Source of the DNA: a virus
IMG/VR virus record: IMGVR_UViG_3300042373_000672
Coordinates: 1-27,552 of that record
DNA: 27,552 nt
Strand: one strand, 5' to 3'
Positions 22,901-27,552 of this stretch are shown in pieces. The notes under the pieces are model-generated. The model was not told where the DNA came from, ran no database searches, and worked only from the letters and a program-made list of their open reading frames with translations. A program made the position numbers and the translations under genes. The first letter of the stretch is position 1; each line of letters starts with the position of its first letter.

Positions 22901-23514
22901 CCAGGGTATCCACTATTGATAAAACTTATGACTTTTTTATTGAACCTATAGACAATGGAAAAAGGGGTATATTAAAAGGATATGACGTTGAAACTGGATT
23001 CATATCAGATATTATCAATGAAGTCGTAGGAGATATACTATTTTACCAAGATGGATATCTAATTAAAAATCCAATAATTAATCCACTTAAATGGACTTCT
23101 ATCGTAATAGCCTTTGGATCAAGCATACAGTCTCCCCTAGCATCTGGAAGTTTAGAACTATATGAAGGAGCCTTATATAATAATATTTCAATTTATGAAA
23201 AGCCACAGATTACATCAAACTTTACGGTTGGAAGTAGAAATTGGCAAGAAGCAAGGTTTACAGATATAGAAACAGAGACTGAGTCTATTACTACAGAAAA
23301 TCAATGGGATGATTGGTTGGTATACACATGGACAGAGTTGTACGCACCAGTAGAGTTGTTTAAGTTTGCAATAGATGGAAAGAATATTTTAGAGTCATAT
23401 TCTGGAACTGCTGGTGTAGTAATTGACGATAATGCAACAATATTGTTTAATTCAAATGGGGCAGACCTATTTTCTAACGTTACATGGGAGACAAGACTTG
23501 TCAAACCAGTATAA
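19924..23514 (+). CDS. Large LamG/concanavalin-like structural protein
   Basis: A 1196-residue beta-rich protein, with AGAGG before the ATG. Near the start is FAEHPLALWSLDDENYF, a typical opening of phage proteins with laminin-G-like domains. About residues 272-425 form one such domain (MPSIMFPGKGFLNRSGKY, AEFWLRVSP, DIDCVAIYPYLVSDQIAKRR). A second similar region lies near 970-1110 (YFLGGIQFWAMYN, LKWTSIVIAFG, LELYEGALYNNISIYE). Repeated aromatic patches (ESLTWYEILSQSWQDV, DDWLVYTWTELYAPV) occur in both halves. It is probably a virion protein binding glycans or the cell surface. It lies just before the portal, not with the fibre array, which is unusual. No catalytic motif is seen. Confidence 0.72.
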   Translation: MTKISNLYAARVFAEHPLALWSLDDENYFNTSLNGLNYSLDNWQILNNNGEWETSYVNPPNNPFPDGDLAVLSKTSSASVTSTQINASPIYISDLDLSKDSICISTWLYQYGALVEEFEVGFSYTSGSVETVVGSSISSLGSGIWQTLHHTLLLPESFDYITPFVKVNYFEEAGSSSEFQVMFNNTAVAQWSEEYLYQGKGIQKEEFSIQIIKDILPQTNFKVYPLDTYGFQDQDNGYAIIDENKLLAKNTNFSMVYGSDNLTSIESPITDGMPSIMFPGKGFLNRSGKYKNLTAEFWLRVSPNNNISARIFGPISSLDGLYVENEYLTLHVGKHSQSYFVGKWYRPMLVDIRYGLSLITVLINGDVVIELDVDINNLEFPYQVYDWLAFYGNENIKPFDIDCVAIYPYLVSDQIAKRRFIYGQAVLPAESITENFDGESYYTDFPFANYSSIMNYPDMNPWNSGYLNNLESNSKYLGFDDYELPELRFVGEAQTLTTSLVSQNWNEYESLTWYEILSQSWQDVSITNENVVNDIYIDNFLIQSSASAPFFTLKPNLGYDNVNSSIEFDTIKPIQNNVASIYGVFRTEDELPAVETPETLMYFYNSNNNNVFKVTVDVSGLKYIYNNTLIKNISILESSDFIAGVDIDKLRINYPDTVGNFFANPQNVSLSLLGYGDSTYSGKLYQFTFNNLFFHEKDTYALFDNEGIALSDSSSSDIQYVGNYTVKPILTPTYLNLDVSCAGYWEDSIPLSYFGKQVTSAGGLQYFDLDMIQFNIDIPTQVLTSPSASSYALSDLVKTYVTLQDSDNVGNIAYSTYTNTQEIGAGRVLDFDNTTDVIETKFEVVDGTIIIPPKELVDFKDYYITIHIEAKVEGISNKPLQIRKMLLSSLVTNEKTFTEIGTRSGNKIYPVAKYNRTYSFKDKNPFTIYPETSPYLYLTGNSGITMLPYTSQAERGFSIPINKNRKASYFLGGIQFWAMYNKDNLIDSTKKIARVSTIDKTYDFFIEPIDNGKRGILKGYDVETGFISDIINEVVGDILFYQDGYLIKNPIINPLKWTSIVIAFGSSIQSPLASGSLELYEGALYNNISIYEKPQITSNFTVGSRNWQEARFTDIETETESITTENQWDDWLVYTWTELYAPVELFKFAIDGKNILESYSGTAGVVIDDNATILFNSNGADLFSNVTWETRLVKPV

Positions 23515-23525
23515 TATGGTATACT
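23498..23525 (+). promoter_or_regulatory. Promoter of head module, leaderless type
   Basis: TTGTCA at 23498-23503, a 16 nt spacer, TATACT at 23520-23525 with a TG extension. The ATG at 23533 lies 7 nt further, so the transcript probably starts at or next to it. Confidence 0.6.
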
Positions 23526-23532
23526 TGTGTAC

Positions 23533-23898
23533 ATGAATAAGCCAAAACTCAAAAATAATGGTAAGCCTAAGTTAACAGTAATAGAAAAAAAATCAGACTG
23601 GGGAGTTTACGTTTGGTTATGTGACTTTGACAGTAAACCATTTGGTGATGGTAACGGTAATATAATGAATGTTCCAGGAAGACCATATGATTTAGAAAAG
23701 ATGGCAAAAATAAGACAAGCGGCAGAACACTATGGTGCTCCTGCAGGAAAGGTCCATTTCATGGCTGGTGTAAATAGAGTTAGTGACGAAGAGCATCAAA
23801 ATCAAATTCATAGAATGAAAGAAGGATTAATTCCTAGCGAAACAGACATAGGTGCATGGATGCTTGCCCAAGAAGGAATGAGAAAAAATGGAAGATAA
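23533..23898 (+). CDS. Conserved phage protein next to portal
   Basis: A 121-residue protein. I chose the ATG at 23533; a GTG two codons earlier is less likely, and no ribosome binding site is seen, which fits a leaderless start. After a Lys-rich head (NKPKLKNNGKPKL) come WGVYVWLCDFDSKPFGDGNG and NVPGRPYDLEKMAKIRQAAE. Then follow HYGAPAGKVHFMAGVNRVSD and HQNQIHRMKEGLIPSETDIG. Proteins of this outline sit next to terminase or portal genes in actinobacterial phages as I recall, with no known function. Overlapping the portal start by 11 nt, it is likely co-translated with it. It could be a packaging or head-assembly accessory. Confidence 0.6.
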   Translation: MNKPKLKNNGKPKLTVIEKKSDWGVYVWLCDFDSKPFGDGNGNIMNVPGRPYDLEKMAKIRQAAEHYGAPAGKVHFMAGVNRVSDEEHQNQIHRMKEGLIPSETDIGAWMLAQEGMRKNGR

Positions 23899-25444
23899 TA
23901 ATGATGCAATAGCAAAAATAGATAATTTAGATAAAGCACAACCTAAAGAAAAAATAGATTCTTTTAATGTTGATGCAGAAATAGTAAAATCTTATAATGG
24001 AATAGATCATAATTTTAAAAGAAAGATTAATAGAGTTGTAAGTAAGGCATTTACAGGTGTTGGTAATACTAAGTCAAAACAACTATTTCCAGAAATGGAT
24101 ATGGTTACAGCCTACGGTTTATTTGATGTTGTTCTACCACCATACAATTTAGATGAACTTTCTTATTTTTATGAAAACTCATTTGCAAATCACGCAGCAA
24201 TTTCAGCAAAAGTATCAAACATAGTTGGACTTGGATATGGTTTTGAAATTACAGATTCAGTATTGGCAAGACTAGAAGAAGCACCAAATGAAGAATCATT
24301 AATGAGAGCACAAAGAAAAATACAAAGAGCAAAGGCTTCTTTAACCGAGTGGTTAGAAAGTTTAAATGATGAAGATACCTTTAGCCATATTTTAGAAAAA
24401 GCATATATTGATGCAGAATCAACAGGTAACGGATATATTGAAATTGGTCGTAAAGTAAATGGAGAGATTGGCTACATTGGCCATATCCCAGCAACTACAA
24501 TTCGTGTACGCCGTATGCGTGATGGGTATATTCAAATAGTAAATCAAAAGGTAGTATATTTTAGAAACTTTCAAGGTAAAAATGCAAACACAGTAACAAC
24601 TGATCCTAGGCCAAACGAATTAATTCACATTAAGAAGTACTCTCCAAAGAACTCATACTATGGAGTTCCAGATACAGTTGCTGCTGCAACATCTATGGTG
24701 GGTAACGAATTAGCAGCAAAATACAATGTTGACTATTTTGAAAATAAAGCAGTTCCTAGATATATTGCAACTTTAAAGGGTGCAAGACTTAGCCCAGATG
24801 CAGAAGATAAGTTTTTTAGATTTATGCAAGCAGGACTAAAAGGTCAAAATCACAGAACCCTTTATATTCCTCTTCCATCAGATGGTCCAGATAACAAGGT
24901 AGAGTTTAAACTAGATCCAATCGAAAATGGTATTCAAGATGGGTCATTTGAAAAATATCGTAAGGCAAATCGTGACGATATCTTAATGGCACACCAAGTT
25001 CCATTTTCAAAGGTAGGTGGAGGTGAAGGTGTATCAATAGCCTCAGCCCTAGTTGCCGATAGAACCTTTAAAGAGCAAGTTGCTAGACCAGCACAAAGAA
25101 ATCTTGAAAAGACAATAAATAAACTTATTAAAGAAAAGACCGATATGCTTTTGCTTAAATTCAATGAGTTAACTTTAACTGATGAAGATACTCAAAGTAA
25201 GATAGACGAAAGATATTTGCGTATGCAGGTTGTTGTTCCAAATGAAGTTCGTGAAAGAATTGGGTACCCAGCAAGACCAGGTGGCACAGATCCAGTCCTT
25301 TTAGGAGCACAAGCCAGAGCAGAACAAACAGCACAGGCAAGTGGAAATAGACGCAGAGACCAAGAAAGAACTAACAACGCATCCGACTCAACATCTACCA
25401 CAAGAGGTAGAAGTGCACAGGGCGAAGGCAGATCTCAAGAATAA
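23888..25444 (+). CDS. Portal protein
   Basis: A 518-residue portal of the PBSX/HK97-like group. It forms the dodecameric ring at one capsid vertex through which DNA is packaged and to which the tail joins. Typical segments are LPPYNLDELSYFYENSFANH, DAESTGNGYIEIGR, GHIPATTIRVRR, ELIHIKKYSPKNSYYGVP and GEGVSIASALVADRTFKEQV. The C-terminal 60 residues are Gln/Arg/Ser-rich and likely disordered. The ATG is 11 nt inside the preceding gene, with AAGGA upstream. No terminase gene is found in the window, though it usually precedes the portal. Confidence 0.9.
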   Translation: MEDNNDAIAKIDNLDKAQPKEKIDSFNVDAEIVKSYNGIDHNFKRKINRVVSKAFTGVGNTKSKQLFPEMDMVTAYGLFDVVLPPYNLDELSYFYENSFANHAAISAKVSNIVGLGYGFEITDSVLARLEEAPNEESLMRAQRKIQRAKASLTEWLESLNDEDTFSHILEKAYIDAESTGNGYIEIGRKVNGEIGYIGHIPATTIRVRRMRDGYIQIVNQKVVYFRNFQGKNANTVTTDPRPNELIHIKKYSPKNSYYGVPDTVAAATSMVGNELAAKYNVDYFENKAVPRYIATLKGARLSPDAEDKFFRFMQAGLKGQNHRTLYIPLPSDGPDNKVEFKLDPIENGIQDGSFEKYRKANRDDILMAHQVPFSKVGGGEGVSIASALVADRTFKEQVARPAQRNLEKTINKLIKEKTDMLLLKFNELTLTDEDTQSKIDERYLRMQVVVPNEVRERIGYPARPGGTDPVLLGAQARAEQTAQASGNRRRDQERTNNASDSTSTTRGRSAQGEGRSQE

Positions 25445-25445
25445 A

Positions 25446-25454
25446 TGCTATAAT
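25446..25454 (+). promoter_or_regulatory. Extended -10 promoter before protease
   Basis: TGC then TATAAT at 25449-25454, overlapping the end of the portal gene by the neighbouring stop region. There is no clear -35. A second TATAAT lies at 25481-25486, ten bases before the ATG at 25496. Confidence 0.45.
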
Positions 25455-25460
25455 ATTATA

Positions 25461-25478
25461 AAGTGTCTATAAACACTT
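25461..25478 (+). promoter_or_regulatory. Small stem-loop before protease start
   Basis: AAGTGT at 25461-25466 and ACACTT at 25473-25478 form a perfect 6-bp stem with a 6-nt loop. It encloses the alternative GTG start at 25463 and could hide it in the mRNA. Confidence 0.4.
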
Positions 25479-25495
25479 ATTATAATAGAGGTAGA

Positions 25496-26869
25496 ATGAC
25501 TAATTTAACTAAAGCCTTTTGGCACTCTGAAGAAAATAATATTAGACTATCTATGCCTATTGGCAAAGTAGATAAAGAAAAACGTATGGTATCAGGATTT
25601 GCTACCCTTGACAATGTTGACAAACAACATGACATAGTTCCAACAGATGTTAGTGTTAAAGCCTTTGAAAGATTTCGTGGTAACCTAAGAGAGATGCATA
25701 TGCCTATCGCAGTCGGTAGAGTAATGTCATTCAAATCAGATAAATTTTATAATAGAGAAGAAGATAAGTTTTATAATGGGGTGTACGTAGATGCATATAT
25801 TTCTAAAGGTGCTCAAGATACTTGGGAAAAGGTTCTTGATGGTACTCTTTCTGGGTTTTCTATTGGTGGCAGTATCAAGGAATCGGACAGCGTATACGAC
25901 CCCGACTTGGATAAGGCTATCAGGGTTATTAAGGACTATGACCTCCAAGAATTATCATTAGTAGATAATCCTGCTAATCAATTTGCAAATATTGTATCAA
26001 TTGAAAAAATAGCAGACGGTAGTAATAAAATTGATGGTATCATTAGTAAAGTAGATCTTGAAAATGTTTACTGGTGTGAATCAGATTCACTAATTAGACT
26101 TTCAAAAGACGAAGACTCTTCATGCCCTTCATGTGACAAGGGTATGACAAATATTGGTTTCGTAGAATCAAACGATTCAGAAAAGAATTCTGTGGTAAAA
26201 GATTTATTAAAATCACAGAAAAATAGACTTGGTGATAAAGTAGCCAAGGCTGATAATCCTATCAAGGAGGGGAATAATATGGCAGATCAAGAAATTACAA
26301 AACATGATGATGTTGCAGAAGTGGCAGAAGCACAAGCAGACGCACCAGCAGAAGCAGTTGCAGAAGCAGTAGCAGACGCACCAGCAGAAGCAGTAGCGGA
26401 CGCAGTAGCAGATGCACCAGCAGAAGCAGTTGCAGAAGCAGTAGCAGACGCACCAGCAGAAGCAGTAGCAGATGCACCAGCATCAGACGTTGATGCCACC
26501 ACTCCTGCTGAAGAAGTAAGTGCTGAAGAAGCACCTGCTGATTTAGCAAAGGCTGTAGATACAGTACAAGAATCAGTTGATGAGATTCAAAACACAGTTG
26601 CTTCAGCACTTGGAGACTTGGTGACAACCGTAAAGTCATTAAATGACAAAATGGCAGAATTACAAAAAAGCATTGATTCAGCAAAAGAGGAAGTTGCTGG
26701 AATTAAAAACAATGTAGAAGAGTTTGGAAAGCGTGTAGATTCACTAGAAGATGATACCGCTGTCCGTAAGTCTGGCGACCTTGGCGGGTTCGTACAGGAA
26801 GAAACACAAATAAAGAAAGGATCGATGTGGGGCGGGCGTTTCCTCAATTCCGCTGACCTATATCGTTAA
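25496..26869 (+). CDS. Prohead protease fused to scaffold
   Basis: A 457-residue protein; the ATG at 25496 (AGAGGT just upstream) is preferred, with GTG at 25463 as alternative. Residues 17-165 are an S78-type HK97 prohead protease: GKVDKEKRMVSGFATLDN, His68 in HMPIAVGRV, Ser122 in SGFSIGG, and LQELSLVDNPANQFA. Then comes a possible zinc knuckle (Cys194, Cys210, Cys213). From residue 262 it is a scaffold: Ala-rich repeats, a coiled coil (VQESVDEIQNTV, LNDKMAELQKSIDSAKEEV) and a C-terminal SMWGGRFLNSADLYR. The protease matures the procapsid and removes the scaffold. An in-frame internal start (26279) suggests the scaffold is also made alone. Confidence 0.85.
   Translation: MTNLTKAFWHSEENNIRLSMPIGKVDKEKRMVSGFATLDNVDKQHDIVPTDVSVKAFERFRGNLREMHMPIAVGRVMSFKSDKFYNREEDKFYNGVYVDAYISKGAQDTWEKVLDGTLSGFSIGGSIKESDSVYDPDLDKAIRVIKDYDLQELSLVDNPANQFANIVSIEKIADGSNKIDGIISKVDLENVYWCESDSLIRLSKDEDSSCPSCDKGMTNIGFVESNDSEKNSVVKDLLKSQKNRLGDKVAKADNPIKEGNNMADQEITKHDDVAEVAEAQADAPAEAVAEAVADAPAEAVADAVADAPAEAVAEAVADAPAEAVADAPASDVDATTPAEEVSAEEAPADLAKAVDTVQESVDEIQNTVASALGDLVTTVKSLNDKMAELQKSIDSAKEEVAGIKNNVEEFGKRVDSLEDDTAVRKSGDLGGFVQEETQIKKGSMWGGRFLNSADLYR
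26264..26272 (+). promoter_or_regulatory. Strong internal RBS for nested scaffold
   Basis: AAGGAGGGG stands 6 nt before an in-frame ATG at 26279, inside the protease gene. It is stronger than the site at the gene's own start. Confidence 0.65.
26279..26869 (+). CDS. Nested scaffold protein from internal start
   Basis: A 196-residue product in the same frame as the protease gene, sharing its C-terminus. It starts MADQEITKHDD exactly where the protease and knuckle region ends and the scaffold begins. It holds the DAPAEAVAEAVA repeats, a coiled-coil region at about 85-160, and the C-terminal capsid-binding-like end. This is the layout of lambda C and Nu3, where scaffold is needed in far larger amount than protease. 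Evidence is the strong ribosome binding site and the domain boundary; translation itself is inferred. Confidence 0.65.
   Translation: MADQEITKHDDVAEVAEAQADAPAEAVAEAVADAPAEAVADAVADAPAEAVAEAVADAPAEAVADAPASDVDATTPAEEVSAEEAPADLAKAVDTVQESVDEIQNTVASALGDLVTTVKSLNDKMAELQKSIDSAKEEVAGIKNNVEEFGKRVDSLEDDTAVRKSGDLGGFVQEETQIKKGSMWGGRFLNSADLYR
26339..26482 (+). repeat. 36-bp tandem repeat, Ala-rich scaffold
   Basis: Three full units encoding DAPAEAV[AD]xAVA at 26339-26374, 26375-26410 and 26411-26446, then shorter units. The unit is in frame, so expansion or loss changes scaffold length. Units 1 and 3 are almost identical. Confidence 0.85.
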
Positions 26870-26877
26870 CATTCACT

Positions 26878-26886
26878 AGGAGGTGA
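26878..26886 (+). promoter_or_regulatory. Consensus RBS of capsid gene
   Basis: AGGAGGTGA, 7 nt before the ATG at 26894. It fixes the start and fits the high expression expected of a major capsid gene. Confidence 0.75.
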
Positions 26887-26893
26887 AATAATT

Positions 26894-27552
26894 ATGGCAG
26901 AAGAAATTTTAGAAAAGGCTGCTGCTACAGGATCTATCGTTTCTGGTGGTATTGGAGGTGTAAGCACCCCAGCCGCAGGAGACCTTGGTGTTGCAGGAAG
27001 TTCCGCTAATGACGGAGGTATTCTTGCTCCTGAGCAATCACGCCAATTTATCGAATACATATTCGAACAACAAGTACTAGCAAGAGATGGACGCAGAGTA
27101 ACAATGCGTACAAACGCTGCTGAACTTGAAAAACTTAACGTTGGAGAACGTGTAATCCGTGCCGCTGCACAAGCAGATGCAACTTACACAAACGCTGGTG
27201 TTACTTTCACAAAGGTAGAAATCTCTACAAAGAAGATTCGTCTTGACTGGGAAGTATCAACTGAAGCACTCGAAGACAACTTGGAAGGTGCAGGATTGGA
27301 AGACCACTTGGTCCGTACAATGACTCGTGCTTTCGCAAATGATCTCGAAGATCTCGCAATCAACGGAGTAGGTTCTGGTTCAAATGCATTCTTGAACATC
27401 ATGGAAGGTTTTGTTGCAAAAGAAGACACTTCTACAAACACTGCAACATTCGGTACAGATATCGAAGACTTACAAGCACTTGTGCTTGCAATGCCTCGTA
27501 AATATCGTGCTTCACGTTCAGCAATGAAGTTCTATGCAGACACAGAAACAGT
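26894..27552 (+). CDS. Major capsid protein (HK97 fold), 3' partial
   Basis: Frame open to the window end, 219 codons visible. It starts MAEEILEKAAATGSIVSGG. Then come GGILAPEQSRQFIEYIFEQQ, RRVTMRTNAAELEKLNVGER, STKKIRLDWEVSTEALEDN and LVRTMTRAFANDLEDLAING, the last two being the usual middle part of HK97-like capsid proteins. It follows the protease/scaffold gene after 24 nt, as in most HK97-type head modules. Codon use differs from the rest of the window, with many C-ending codons (ATC, TTC, AAC, GAC) and CGT for Arg, as expected for a very highly expressed gene. The rest of the protein and any cleaved N-terminal extension cannot be judged. Confidence 0.88.
   Translation, partial: MAEEILEKAAATGSIVSGGIGGVSTPAAGDLGVAGSSANDGGILAPEQSRQFIEYIFEQQVLARDGRRVTMRTNAAELEKLNVGERVIRAAAQADATYTNAGVTFTKVEISTKKIRLDWEVSTEALEDNLEGAGLEDHLVRTMTRAFANDLEDLAINGVGSGSNAFLNIMEGFVAKEDTSTNTATFGTDIEDLQALVLAMPRKYRASRSAMKFYADTET

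Noticed and set aside
26287-26502. Minus-strand Ala/Ser/Thr-rich reading frame
   Set aside because: It is the reverse of the 36-bp scaffold repeat, with no ribosome binding site; a by-product of the repeat.
1-27552. tRNA genes, attachment sites and insertion sequences
   Set aside because: Genes are packed with gaps under about 75 bases. I saw no cloverleaf-like sequence, integrase, transposase or terminal inverted repeats, though a covariance-model search was not possible.

Overview
This window looks like part of the late region of an AT-rich tailed phage (Caudoviricetes). The evidence is an HK97-type capsid module (portal, S78-family prohead protease with scaffold, major capsid protein), a long array of tail-fibre and receptor-binding genes, a holin and a lytic transglycosylase. 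The host cannot be fixed from sequence alone. Several promoters sit 6-7 nt before a start codon (leaderless type), there is a cobalamin-dependent ribonucleotide reductase, and the transglycosylase has an aggregation-promoting-factor-like C-terminus. Together these make an actinobacterium plausible (inference).

Layout. 1-8680: fibre array. Stem genes (start MxxxRDxxxIF-like, core LNELAAALNDD, end GxLW[IVL][DN]) alternate with glycine-rich adhesins (end GIVIIRY) and small beta-rich proteins. 8682-10227: twin tail proteins, both Fn3 then an (FFPP)n linker, one ending in a Hint domain and the other in a Peptidase_S74 self-cleaving chaperone. 10271-15636: six prolyl-4-hydroxylase-like 2OG-Fe(II) oxygenases and a pair of paralogous proteins of unknown function, packed with overlaps. 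15696-17083: holin and GT-B glycosyltransferase. 17080-17879: a two-gene minus-strand island with a lytic transglycosylase and a small Cys-motif protein. 17954-19894: class II ribonucleotide reductase. 19924-23514: a 1196-residue LamG-type structural protein. 23533-27552: small conserved protein, portal, protease with nested scaffold, and major capsid protein (cut by the window end). The longest stretch without a gene is about 75 bases, so there is no large empty region.

How it may work together. The fibre genes give several alternative adhesins. The twin Fn3-FFPP proteins carry proline-rich linkers and lie directly upstream of six enzymes of the prolyl hydroxylase fold, with a glycosyltransferase just beyond. 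A phage-encoded hydroxylation and glycosylation system for tail fibres is the most interesting hypothesis here. The sequence gives proximity and family membership, not substrate. Other points are the swap of Hint for S74 on one scaffold, a divergent promoter pair with overlapping -10 boxes at 17883-17931, and a strong in-frame internal start that would make the scaffold from inside the protease gene.
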